Below, piece by piece: positions 7,784 through 15,794 of a stretch of 64,000 nt of DNA. The notes below the pieces were generated by a model. It was not told the origin of the DNA and did not search any database. It saw only the letters and a program-made list of their open reading frames with translations. Position 1 is the stretch's first letter; each line of letters begins with the position of its first letter. A program made the position numbers and the translations under genes. This stretch comes from Bacillus sp. CECT 9360 (GTDB lineage: Bacteria; Bacillota; Bacilli; Bacillales; DSM-1321), in assembly GCF_918741275.1 (NCBI RefSeq), contig NZ_CAKKNA010000011.1, positions 62,001 through 126,000 on the forward strand, read 5' to 3'.

Positions 7784-7791
7784 CAGTTGCC

Positions 7792-8952
7792 ATGAAAAAA
7801 ATACTAGTGTTACTAGCTGGATTTATGTGTTTGTTATTGCTTCTAGCACCATTTGTAAAAGATCAATTTCAAGAGCAACCAAAAGTTTCGGAAACAAAGG
7901 CAGAAAACAAAAAGAAACTTAAACCCGATAACTCTTCATCTCCCGCTCCTCCACTTGTTCCAAAACAAAAAATAACTGCAGCAACTATAGGAGCTGTGGG
8001 AGATATTTTAATTCACGATAGGGTGTATAATACTGTCCGCAAGTCGAACGGCTCGTATGACTTTAATCCGATGTTCCGATTTGTGAAGCCCTATCTGGAA
8101 AAAACGGATATTATGGTGGCTAATCAGGAAACGATGATCGGCGGGACAGAAATAGGGGTTTCGGGATTTCCATCCTTTAATTCACCGGTTGAGGTGGGAG
8201 ATGCTCTAAAGGCAAACGGGGTTGATCTCGTGACAATCGCCAACAACCATACACTTGACCGAGGAGAAAAGGCCATTTTGAATGCGCTTAACCACTGGAA
8301 CAGTATAGGGATGCCTTATACAGGTGCTTATCAATCGTCTGAAGACCAGCAGATTATCCGGATATTAAAAAGAAACGATATTACCTTTTCGTTTCTCAGC
8401 TATACGTATGGAACGAATGGGATTTCTGTTCCTGCGGGGAAACCGCATCTTGTGAATTTAATTGATACCACGAGAATCCAGGCGGAAGTTAAAGAAGCAG
8501 AGAAAATATCAGATGTCGTTGTGATCAGCCTGCATTTCGGCAAAGAGTATGAACGGTTGCCTAATGATGCACAAAAACTGCTTGCTCAAACGACAGCTAA
8601 TGCGGGAGCTGATATTATTATTGGCCACCACCCACACGTTTTGCAGCCTGTTTCATGGCTTTCAAAACCAAACGGCGAACGGGCGTTTGTTGCTTATTCG
8701 CTTGGGAATTTTTTATCCGGCCAGCTGCGGGATTACACAAACATCGGCGGTATTATGCAAATTGGTGTAAAGAAAATCCAAACCGGGGATGATGTGAAAA
8801 TCGAACTGCAAAATCCCAAATTCCTGCCAACCTGGGTCAACCGGCCATTTGAGATCATTCCAATGAAAGCCTCGAGTGATCAGGCCGCCAAATACAACGA
8901 AATCCAAAAACATATGAATCAATTCATGCCTGAACTGTCATTTGATTTTTAA
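7792..8952 (+). CDS. CapA/PgsA-family protein
   Basis: This is a 386-residue protein of the CapA family, related to the PgsA/CapA subunit needed for poly-gamma-glutamate synthesis or export. It has an N-terminal membrane anchor (about residues 5-22), a Lys/Ser/Pro-rich linker to about residue 60, then a metallophosphatase-like domain outside the cell. Family motifs are visible in order: GDILIHD, NQETM, NNHTLDRG, SLHFGKEY and IGHHPHVLQP, then YSLGNF. These histidines and aspartates form the di-metal site in the fold. There are no pgsB/pgsC genes beside it, so a role in polyglutamate is not assured. Regulation by the leader ORF and hairpin is likely. Confidence 0.88.
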   Translation: MKKILVLLAGFMCLLLLLAPFVKDQFQEQPKVSETKAENKKKLKPDNSSSPAPPLVPKQKITAATIGAVGDILIHDRVYNTVRKSNGSYDFNPMFRFVKPYLEKTDIMVANQETMIGGTEIGVSGFPSFNSPVEVGDALKANGVDLVTIANNHTLDRGEKAILNALNHWNSIGMPYTGAYQSSEDQQIIRILKRNDITFSFLSYTYGTNGISVPAGKPHLVNLIDTTRIQAEVKEAEKISDVVVISLHFGKEYERLPNDAQKLLAQTTANAGADIIIGHHPHVLQPVSWLSKPNGERAFVAYSLGNFLSGQLRDYTNIGGIMQIGVKKIQTGDDVKIELQNPKFLPTWVNRPFEIIPMKASSDQAAKYNEIQKHMNQFMPELSFDF

Positions 8953-9325
8953 TGAAGGTACAGTCTATATGGACTTGAAAAAACTTATTGTATTATATTT
9001 AACATAATGAAAAAGCCATCGGCTATGTAGCAGGTGGACCTCACATTCCTCCTAATAAGGTAAACACTCTCACCATGTTCCACATAAACCGGCTTGAACC
9101 GACAGAAGAACACGACTCATTGACGAAGAACCTATTTCGCAAAACATATACGAAAACTGGCATATGAGGTTGTTTCTCTTATACCTAAAGCTGAAGAGTG
9201 GTGAAATTCAGATAAAATAGCCCGTATTATGGATTGGATTAACTGGATTAAGAACCAGTATCGACAGTTCGATTTTGCCGCTGCATGGATGGCTAACGGG
9301 TGCTGAACTTCAATAATTCAACAAA
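8953..9325 (+). pseudogene. Gene debris, family not recognised
   Basis: Translated pieces look like decayed coding sequence. One frame reads KAIGYVAGGPHIPPNK and onward to LTKNLFRKTYTKTGI before a stop near 9165. Another, at about 9231-9305, reads MDWINWIKNQYRQFDFAAAW and then stops. Neither has a convincing start or a family I can name. GCTAACGGGTGC (9292-9303) is a copy of the dispersed intergenic repeat, lying over the end of the second piece. Confidence 0.35.
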
Positions 9326-9694
9326 ATGAACTTCCGCATTCAGGCGCATTTCTTTACAGAAAAAGATGTAACGCTTGTTATTAATGAAATTCGGAGAACA
9401 GATGTTTCAACAATCATCGATTACAAACAAATTATAGAACCTTCTTTACTGGAAAAATGGAATGATATTTCGCCAATCCTTTATATCAAAGATGACTTAG
9501 GCAATGAATATCATGTGGAACCAAACGGTGGTGAAAGCCATGATTTAGAAAACTATAAATGGAGCGATTCAATCGGAGTCATTGATGAAAAAGCAACAAA
9601 GCTTTATATCCAACCGACAATTATTTTCAGCTTAGGAGAAGGAAAGGGACATGAAGAACACAAAATGAAGAGGATTAAAATTAATCTCCAATAG
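9326..9694 (+). pseudogene. C-terminal part of a DUF4179/DUF5643-like protein
   Basis: The frame codes for 122 residues. The pattern ILYIKDDLGNEYHVEPNGGE followed by a beta-rich stretch ending MKRIKINL resembles the C-terminal domain of DUF4179-type anti-sigma proteins. Those are usually over 400 residues long, with an N-terminal cytoplasmic part and one membrane helix. Here only the C-terminal domain is left. The ATG at 9326 has no ribosome binding site and the repeat element at 9292 lies just upstream. I read it as a truncated remnant. No ECF sigma gene is next to it. Confidence 0.5.
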
Positions 9695-9737
9695 AATTTG
9701 AAAGTTGCGGACTGTATAAAAGAATATCTTATTCTGA

Positions 9738-9779
9738 AGCGTAGAAATTAAAAACTAATTTCTACGCTCTTTTATTTTT
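9738..9779 (+). terminator. Intrinsic terminator
   Basis: AGCGTAGAAATT (9738-9749) pairs with AATTTCTACGCT (9757-9768), a 12-bp stem followed by a T-rich stretch. It sits 44 bp after the DUF5643-like frame. Confidence 0.75.
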
Positions 9780-9886
9780 GGTAAATCAACATTATAAGAC
9801 GTATTTATGATTAAACTTTTTTATAAATCAACAGTTACGGGTATAGAGAAACAAATTTCCGAGCTCAGATTGAGCAGTCTTGGACT

Positions 9887-10897
9887 TTACTTTCTTTTGC
9901 TGCTTTTAAATCTGCTAACAATATCCATGATAGAAAAAATAATCATAATACCGGCAGTCCCCCAAATAATGCTTTGCCAGGTTACTTTATATTTGGAAGG
10001 ATCCACGTCAAAGGCACTGAGCATTAACTCAACAAAGGCTTCATTGAAAAGCGCTGAGTTACTGAGCATGAAACAAAGAATGATCGTGAAAGCGATATGG
10101 TAGAGTGCGTTCAACCCTACCACAAGCGTGGTCCATGTCCCTTTAACCAGCTTATAAATCGTAAAGCCGACTTCAATAGCAACCATTGCAATTATCGCGG
10201 GGGCATATGTCATCAGCACACCCTGATTAAACAGTGGAACAGAAATTCTTAAACTCTCTAATCCAGTTCCTTGCTGCTCATACCATCCCAAAAATCTCGT
10301 GGAATTGAATAAAACGCTTGCCCATAGTGCTGTCCAAAATAAACTGAAAAACACTTCTGTTTTTGAGATTTGTTTTTTGGGCAGGGGTTGCGTAACCGAT
10401 AGTAAATCATCTGGAGTCCATAGCTTACCCCGGAATGTACCTTTGCTTGTTAGATCCCCCATCCTTTCGAGGAAGATGAACACGATCGTTACCCAAAAGA
10501 ACACTTGGCCTAAAATACTCAATAGTGTAACGATTGATTTCACAAACAGTTGAAGGATAAACGCCCCCGTCGCCATCTCACTATCGTATGTGATAATTCC
10601 ACTGATCCAGATTGAAAGGAGGCCAATCGCAAGTGCGCAAAAAACGGCTACCTTTAAAACATTAATATAGCTATCATAAACCACAGGTCCTATCACGTAC
10701 CGTTTCTTGTCCTCATACTTATACGCCAGACCGACAGGATCACCAAGTGTCATCAATACCTTCTTTATATCTTCATCTGAATAATCATCCGGCAGCATAT
10801 CCTCGATTGTCGACCGCAACTCCATCGCAATGTCCGCCCGATTTTTTTCAGCAAGTCTCCTTGTTACTTCATTAATATAAATCTCAATCAGATTCAT
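9887..10897 (-). CDS. PadR-linked multi-pass membrane protein (prefix-domain family)
   Basis: This is a 336-residue membrane protein. The first ~75 residues are a soluble helical prefix domain (MNLIEIYINEVTRRLAEKNRADI...) ending in the typical GDPVGLAYKY. About seven hydrophobic helices follow, with a short soluble loop near residues 160-180. Proteins of this kind sit beside PadR regulators in Bacillaceae and are often called HAAS or permease-prefix proteins. Their biochemical role is not known. The start overlaps the end of the PadR gene by 14 bp, so the two are coupled. This resembles the sigma-PadR-FtsW arrangement at 0.7-3 kb. Confidence 0.8.
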   Translation of the reverse strand: MNLIEIYINEVTRRLAEKNRADIAMELRSTIEDMLPDDYSDEDIKKVLMTLGDPVGLAYKYEDKKRYVIGPVVYDSYINVLKVAVFCALAIGLLSIWISGIITYDSEMATGAFILQLFVKSIVTLLSILGQVFFWVTIVFIFLERMGDLTSKGTFRGKLWTPDDLLSVTQPLPKKQISKTEVFFSLFWTALWASVLFNSTRFLGWYEQQGTGLESLRISVPLFNQGVLMTYAPAIIAMVAIEVGFTIYKLVKGTWTTLVVGLNALYHIAFTIILCFMLSNSALFNEAFVELMLSAFDVDPSKYKVTWQSIIWGTAGIMIIFSIMDIVSRFKSSKRK

Positions 10898-11231
10898 CCT
10901 TATCTCCCCCTTTTAATAAAGAATTTAGCTGCATCGATGTTTTCGTCCATTCTTCTCTTAATTGCTGATACACTTCTTTCCCAAAATCACTCAATAAATA
11001 ATATTTTCTCGGTCTGCTTTCCGTCGTGTCCCACTGACTTGTTAACAATTCCTGCTTCTCCAACCGTCGAAGCAAAGGATACAGTGTGCTTTGATCGATG
11101 TGGAAGTTGTGTTCTTCTAATAGCTGAACAAGTGAATATCCATATTGAGGTGTCTGCAACTGGCTCAGAACGGCCAATGTTAAGTTTCCCCTGCGTAATT
11201 CTGTCGTTAGTGAACTCACTAAATCATTCAT
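10884..11231 (-). CDS. PadR-family transcriptional regulator
   Basis: This is a 115-residue winged-helix repressor. The PadR fold is clear: LAVLSQLQTPQYGYSLVQLL, then DQSTLYPLLRRLEKQELL as the recognition helix, then the wing ESRPRKYYLLSDFGKEVY, and a C-terminal helix for dimerisation. GGAGGTGCAAAG before the ATG gives a strong start. It overlaps the downstream membrane-protein gene, which it probably controls together with itself. The ligand is unknown. Confidence 0.92.
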   Translation of the reverse strand: MNDLVSSLTTELRRGNLTLAVLSQLQTPQYGYSLVQLLEEHNFHIDQSTLYPLLRRLEKQELLTSQWDTTESRPRKYYLLSDFGKEVYQQLREEWTKTSMQLNSLLKGGDKDESD

Positions 11232-11838
11232 CTTTGCACCTCCGATTTTATTATAGTGTATGACATACAGTAATGTAAAGTGAACAATATAGTTAGATTT
11301 TTATTATTTATTTTTTAATATACTCATAAAAAAATCTCTTCAGAAAAGAATCATAGACCATAAGAGCAAGAATGAGGACGAAGTGGATGCAGCTTCCTTG
11401 ATAAAATGGGATACAACAAACAATAGGAGGTAGTTAAATGAACAAGATTCAGGAATTCAATGAGCTTCATTTGGTCAATTAGCAGGTTATGCAGGCGGTT
11501 TGTGGAGATAGGAATGGCTCCTTCAGTATGAAAGGTCTTTTAAAAGAGACAAGATTTAAGTAAATGAAAAAATAATAAATTCTGATTTTTTCATTTACTT
11601 AAATCTTCATTTTTAAACATTCGCGAGTGAGTCGAAATCCTAAACCCTCATAAAAATGTAAAGTTTTTCTGTCTTTTTATCAGTCATTACTGAATACTAT
11701 GAGATACGCGCTCAATTGCCCATGAATTAACTTGCTTCGTATACCTTTCCTCTTTCTGATGAGGTTTTTTGAACCCCTTAATGGATAGCTAAAAATATCA
11801 TTATTATTTTAACTTTGATTTTCGTATCTTTTAGTATT
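11232..11838. other. Intergenic region with a possible decayed short gene
   Basis: AGGAGG at 11427 precedes ATG at 11439, but the frame (MNKIQEFNELHLVN) stops after 14 codons. A neighbouring frame reads SFGQLAGYAGGLW, so a one-base shift may have broken a short gene. I cannot name it. The long inverted repeat at 11551-11607 follows. Confidence 0.35.
11551..11607. repeat. Long perfect inverted repeat, likely two-way terminator
   Basis: Arms of 23 bp (11551-11573 and 11585-11607) are perfectly complementary around an 11-base loop. The stem begins AAGATTTAAG and has A- and T-runs at its inner ends. It is unusually long for a terminator, and could end transcription from the broken small gene. 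Confidence 0.7.
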
Positions 11839-13092
11839 TTAAATCAGTGGGAAAGTTACTTTAAAAGCGGTTCCATTATTTAAGTTGCTTTTGACTGTAT
11901 AATTTCCCCCCATCTCTCTAATGATTTGAAGCGTAACCATTAAACCAAGTCCCGTTCCTTTTTCTTTTGTTGAATAATAAGGCAGACCAAGGTTTTCAAT
12001 CTGCTGCGCATTCATTCCTTCCCCGTCATCGGTGATAGTGAGTTCCACCTGCTGGTTACGGATATATATCTTCAGCTCAACATTCCCATTAGGACTTGCT
12101 GCTTCAATAGCATTCTTAATAAGATTCACAAACATTTGCTTTAGTCTGCTAGGGATGCCCATAACAATAGCACGGTCACATATATCCAGAGATACATTAA
12201 CACCGTGTAGTATCGAATAGGACGATAGTGATTTTACTGACTGCATTGCTTCTAAGGAGATATCTACTTGAGAGAGCTGATCAATTTCGTCGCCTTTCCC
12301 AAATGCGAGGTAGTCAGAAATGATTTCATTTGCCCGGTCCAATTCGTTTAAGCATAAGTTTAAGAAGCCCTTTTCAGAAGTAGTAATGTTGTTAGAAACC
12401 GACAGGAGTTGAATAAAACCTCTTACACTCGTCATTGGATTCCTTATCTCATGAGCAACACTTGCAGCCATCTGTCCTACTACGTGTAATTTCTCGTTTC
12501 TTTGGATTTCTTTTAACAGCTCCTGTTTCTCCCTGTGCGATTCCATCAAGTGTATGGCAAGCCATACTGTTATGCCATTTGCAATAATAAAACAAACATA
12601 GCAAATCAGTCTGACTATGGAGAGCGGCTCTTTAAGTACAATGGTTCCGATAAATGGGATCGAAGCAGAAGAAACAACAAGGAAAAGTTTAGATAACAGG
12701 ATTTTCTTTTTGCGTTCCCATTGTTGAAAACTTGTGCGGAACTTGAAAATAACAAAGCTTGATAAAAACATTACAATGAAGGCGGGTATCATTCCACTTC
12801 CGCCTAATAGAAAGCGAATGACAAAGTAAAATATTGTAACCCAAATTCCTACAGTAGTCCCCCCGTATATAAATGATAAAAACCATGGAACCATCCTTAA
12901 ATCCAGGAATATTCCTTCATCTATCTTTATTGCAAAAGCCATTGTTAAGCCCATCGTAATTGCACAAATATATCCCCAGTAGGAATGGTCCTTTTTATTA
13001 GTGTATCTGTCATTTGTTATAGCGAGATATAGAATAATAGGGAACAGCACCATTAACATTTGGAGAAGGATATTATTATATTGGATTTCCAT
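11839..13092 (-). CDS. KinB-like membrane sensor histidine kinase
   Basis: This is a 417-residue sensor kinase. Residues 1-180 hold about six hydrophobic segments of the 5TM-LYT type. The kinase core follows: H-box VAHEIRNPM with phosphorylated His at residue 214, N-box NLIKNAIEAA, and the G-boxes DDGEGM and GTGLGL. No response regulator lies next to it, which fits orphan kinases such as KinB that feed the sporulation phosphorelay (Spo0F/Spo0B/Spo0A). The size and layout match KinB (428 residues in B. subtilis). A sporulation role is inferred. GGAGT before the ATG supports the start. Confidence 0.85.
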   Translation of the reverse strand: MEIQYNNILLQMLMVLFPIILYLAITNDRYTNKKDHSYWGYICAITMGLTMAFAIKIDEGIFLDLRMVPWFLSFIYGGTTVGIWVTIFYFVIRFLLGGSGMIPAFIVMFLSSFVIFKFRTSFQQWERKKKILLSKLFLVVSSASIPFIGTIVLKEPLSIVRLICYVCFIIANGITVWLAIHLMESHREKQELLKEIQRNEKLHVVGQMAASVAHEIRNPMTSVRGFIQLLSVSNNITTSEKGFLNLCLNELDRANEIISDYLAFGKGDEIDQLSQVDISLEAMQSVKSLSSYSILHGVNVSLDICDRAIVMGIPSRLKQMFVNLIKNAIEAASPNGNVELKIYIRNQQVELTITDDGEGMNAQQIENLGLPYYSTKEKGTGLGLMVTLQIIREMGGNYTVKSNLNNGTAFKVTFPLI

Positions 13093-13371
13093 TGTTTTAC
13101 TCCTTTATGAAAATTCTCTTTTTTACAAAAATAACTAATAAAATTCTCTTTTCCTTTCTAATTCATTTCTATCATTAAAAAGGCTCTGTTGTCTCCCGCA
13201 GTTCCTTTACTCAACTTAAGGAGTTACCGAAAATCACACTCTATCTCTCTAACTAAAAAGTCAGACAATTATAATATCTCTTATGTATAATATACTAATT
13301 AATTGTAGTGATTTGTCGATAAATGTTAAAAATGACAAGTTTAAGATAGTTGAACTGTCAAAGGGAAAGGT

Positions 13372-13500
13372 ATGGAAGTGTTAACGAACGAGAAATTAAT
13401 GGATGAAATTATAGTCTTAATCGATGAAATTTTACGAGTTAAGTATTTATATCCAGCAGCTGAAAAGTCACTGGCTTTAGAAGGTGTCACCTACATATGA
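13372..13500 (+). CDS. Possible 42-residue small protein
   Basis: ATG at 13372 follows a purine-rich AAGGGAAAGG. The frame codes for 42 residues, beginning MEVLTNEKLM and rich in Glu, Leu and Ile, and looks helical. It resembles small kinase-inhibitor or phosphatase proteins (Sda, Spo0E) only in size and composition, not in motif. It could equally be the front of a truncated gene. Its position just behind a divergent KinB-like kinase is suggestive, but no function can be given. Confidence 0.35.
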   Translation: MEVLTNEKLMDEIIVLIDEILRVKYLYPAAEKSLALEGVTYI

Positions 13501-13650
13501 CGCCCGATGGTCAGATGGAGTCTCCAAATAGGATTATCATTTTTATTTTCAATTATTTTCCTTTTAGTTGTTGACTAAAAATGTTAAAATTTTGAAAACA
13601 CATGAAATTTGAGATCCATTAACGCTATTATTCTAAATAAGGGTGATTTA

Positions 13651-14337
13651 ATGAAAAAACATTTGCCGAAATTGACAATGCTTCTTGGATTACTGTTAGT
13701 GCTAGTCTTATATGACAATCTTAGCCTAAGAAAAATAAACAAACCTCCTGCACCTGAGGTAACAGTAGGTGGTAAAAAAGTAGAAGCTTATCCAAAGGAA
13801 TATATAAAAGATGAAGAAGTGACCATTATCAGTTATAAAAAGCCAAAAGAACAAACGTCCACTGTTAATCCGCGTACAAAGATCAACGTAAGTTTTAAAG
13901 ACAAACCTGAAACCGTTCGGATTACTGAAACTATGCCTGATTTTGTTGAAGAAGTTATCAATCGGGAAGTGAACAATCGAATTGGAAAGAGAACATTTCT
14001 AATAAAGGCGATGTGGGAAGACGAGAAAGAAGCAACTTACGAAATTCATGTCAATGTCAAGGAAACGGTAACCTATCAAGAACTGCTTGGTCAATCAGAA
14101 GGTGATCTCAACCTTTTGGTAATCAGTCCTGAAGCAGATACAGAAGAATTTAATTACATTGAATTTCCCTTTAACCACAGCAGCAGATATGTCACATTAG
14201 AACAAGCAAAGCTAGACTATCCAGAATTAAAGCTAGATAGCAAAACTCTTTATATATTGTTCGATTATCGAAAGGAAGTCTATCGATCTGATAATCTCAA
14301 AGAGTTTACAACCTTTTTGAAATCTTACGAGCAATGA
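13651..14337 (+). CDS. Membrane-anchored exported protein of unknown function
   Basis: This is a 228-residue protein with one N-terminal hydrophobic segment (about residues 8-22) and no lipobox, so it is probably anchored by an uncleaved signal. The ATG at 13651 follows AAGGGTGA and is preferred over the upstream frame start at 13609. The outer part is charged and beta-rich, with no domain I recognise. It includes an Ig-like pattern of alternating strands around residues 45-145. It stands next to two very small membrane-protein genes. Confidence 0.75.
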   Translation: MKKHLPKLTMLLGLLLVLVLYDNLSLRKINKPPAPEVTVGGKKVEAYPKEYIKDEEVTIISYKKPKEQTSTVNPRTKINVSFKDKPETVRITETMPDFVEEVINREVNNRIGKRTFLIKAMWEDEKEATYEIHVNVKETVTYQELLGQSEGDLNLLVISPEADTEEFNYIEFPFNHSSRYVTLEQAKLDYPELKLDSKTLYILFDYRKEVYRSDNLKEFTTFLKSYEQ

Positions 14338-14357
14338 GAAGAGGAGCGAACTGAAAT

Positions 14358-14484
14358 TTCCTCGCAATTGTAGTGTTCGCAGTTGGATACTCCATATTCA
14401 AAATAATAAGGACGAGAAGATTTCCAAGTAACAACTACGTACGATGATATTACAATGGGTAAATCTGATAAGGAAAAGGATTAG
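14358..14484 (+). pseudogene. Broken small DUF3951-like membrane protein gene
   Basis: One frame reads FLAIVVFAVGYSIFKIIRTR RF, a single membrane helix with a basic end. A shifted frame continues YDDITMGKSDKEKD and then stops. The arrangement hydrophobic helix - basic - NNY - (Y/F)DDIT is that of short DUF3951 proteins. Here the start codon is missing (a TGA comes directly before), and a frameshift lies near 14440. I therefore call it a pseudogene. Confidence 0.5.
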
Positions 14485-14554
14485 AATTTAATCAGCAGGA
14501 TAGGAAAGGGAAGCTAAAAAGCATAACTAATTAGAAGTTTCAGGGGGACTAGCA

Positions 14555-14689
14555 ATGTTATTCGTTGGAATTGCTATATTAATCGTTTTATTTGTGTCTA
14601 CTACCACGTTAGAGAAAACGTTAAAATCAATTGAAAAACAAAATACACGTGTGATTGAGTTACTTGAGGATATACGAAATGAAAAATAA
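14555..14689 (+). CDS. Very small membrane protein (44 residues)
   Basis: ATG at 14555 follows CAGGGGGAC. The protein has one membrane helix (residues 2-16, Ile/Leu/Val-rich) and then a basic, heptad-like helix (EKTLKSIEKQNTRVIELLED). This looks like a real small protein because the Shine-Dalgarno site, helix and charged tail are all in order, but no family is known to me. A copy of the dispersed repeat follows directly. Confidence 0.55.
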   Translation: MLFVGIAILIVLFVSTTTLEKTLKSIEKQNTRVIELLEDIRNEK

Positions 14690-14750
14690 AGTCTGTTGAA
14701 CTACCGGGTGCCTGGGTTGAACAAGGAGGTTTGAATAAAGCAGTAGTTGT

Positions 14751-14831
14751 TTGACACGTAGTATCGAAATTATCCAAGGTATGATTAGGTTTAAAGGTGA
14801 GTACACACTTTGTTGACGTATAGTGTCAAAA
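14751..14831 (+). promoter_or_regulatory. Two similar dyads, candidate HxlR-family operators and promoter
   Basis: TTGACACGTAGTATCGAAA (14751-14769) and TTGACGTATAGTGTCAAAA (14813-14831) match at 14 of 19 positions, and both hold an imperfect GAC...GTC dyad. The second overlaps a -35-like TTGACG. TATACT (14834) or TATAAT (14846) are possible -10 elements, although neither spacing is ideal. They sit just before the HxlR-type gene, so autoregulation is likely. Confidence 0.45.
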
Positions 14832-14873
14832 AGTATACTATATGCTATAATCGACTAATGGAGGCGATTTTGA

Positions 14874-15239
14874 ATGTCACGTATGGAGAATAAAATATTC
14901 AATTGTGAAAAAGAATTAACTCTTTCAGTTATTGGCGGTAAATGGAAGATGCTTATTTTATGGCATTTAGGCAAAGAGGGAACTAAGCGGTTTGGTGAAC
15001 TAAAATCTCTTATGCCAGGGATCACCCAAAGAATGCTAGTGAATCAGCTGCGAGAGCTAGAAGAGGATCTCATTGTCCAACGTGAAGTCTATCCTGTTGT
15101 TCCGCCAAAAGTAGAATATTCATTGACTGATCAAGGACGGACCCTGATGCCAATTTTAGATTCTATGTACAAGTGGGGCAAAAACTACGCGGAAAATGTT
15201 ATAGAGAATCCAATTGAAATGAAGGAGTCCGCGAAGTAG
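14874..15239 (+). CDS. HxlR-family transcriptional regulator
   Basis: This is a 121-residue winged-helix protein. HxlR hallmarks are visible: [20 protein letters not shown] at residues 10-29, the recognition helix [23 protein letters not shown] stretch near 50-68, then [14 protein letters not shown]. The cysteine at residue 10 is the position used for thiol or aldehyde sensing in YodB and HxlR relatives. Sensing of an electrophile is therefore possible. It is followed by a terminator, so it does not share a transcript with zwf and gnd downstream, though it may control them. Confidence 0.9.
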   Translation: MSRMENKIFNCEKELTLSVIGGKWKMLILWHLGKEGTKRFGELKSLMPGITQRMLVNQLRELEEDLIVQREVYPVVPPKVEYSLTDQGRTLMPILDSMYKWGKNYAENVIENPIEMKESAK

Positions 15240-15287
15240 AAACTCGTGGTCTCTATTATTGCACGACTAGGATAATGAAAGAAGGAG

Positions 15288-15330
15288 AACCAAGGGACGC
15301 GGTAAACCAATCGCTGGCCTTGGTTTTTTT
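15288..15330 (+). terminator. Intrinsic terminator after the HxlR-family gene
   Basis: AACCAAGG (15288-15295) pairs with CCTTGGTT (15318-15325), followed by TTTTTTT. Confidence 0.7.
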
Positions 15331-15363
15331 ATGCCTCCGCATCGGATGGTGGTATAAGCGAGA

Positions 15364-15585
15364 ATGAAAAACTTAATAGAACGTTTGGCATCTCTTTATC
15401 AATACATAGTGTGTTGGGATAAAGGATTCCTAATTTCAATGGCTGTTCTTCTTTATAGTATACTTTTTGAAACTATATTACTTTTGTGTGACTATATGTT
15501 ATTAAAGTGCGTACTTACAAAAAGTGAATATACCTATTATACTTACATGACACCAATAAAGGAGAACCATCGTTTGTACTCTTGA
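15364..15585 (+). CDS. Doubtful small membrane protein
   Basis: The frame codes for 73 residues, with one strongly hydrophobic stretch (about residues 22-50, FLISMAVLLYSILFETILLL). The ribosome binding site is weak (GCGAG) and no family is recognised. It may be a chance frame in the 550-bp gap between the HxlR gene and zwf. Confidence 0.3.
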   Translation: MKNLIERLASLYQYIVCWDKGFLISMAVLLYSILFETILLLCDYMLLKCVLTKSEYTYYTYMTPIKENHRLYS

Positions 15586-15794
15586 AAGTACTGGTGTAGC
15601 CAGTGGGATTGGTAATCAGGCAGTGGTCATGATTCAACTGAATTTTAGTAAACCGATGACTTCATATAGAAGGTAATAGTATCGCAGACACAGACCAACG
15701 TTCCGTGTTGGATAGTTTTTTTAAAATATGCAGGATCACAAAAATAATCATTTTTTTGAAATGTGAACTGCTTGATGAAATGGAGGCATTAGGA

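Noticed and set aside
11439..11550. Bacteriocin precursor with a double-glycine leader
   Set aside because: The AGGLW stretch is in a different frame from the start codon, the peptide is too short, and there are no maturation or transport genes nearby.
13372..13500. Sda or Spo0E homologue next to the KinB-like kinase
   Set aside because: Size and position are attractive, but the defining motifs of both families are missing. It is listed only as an unknown small frame.
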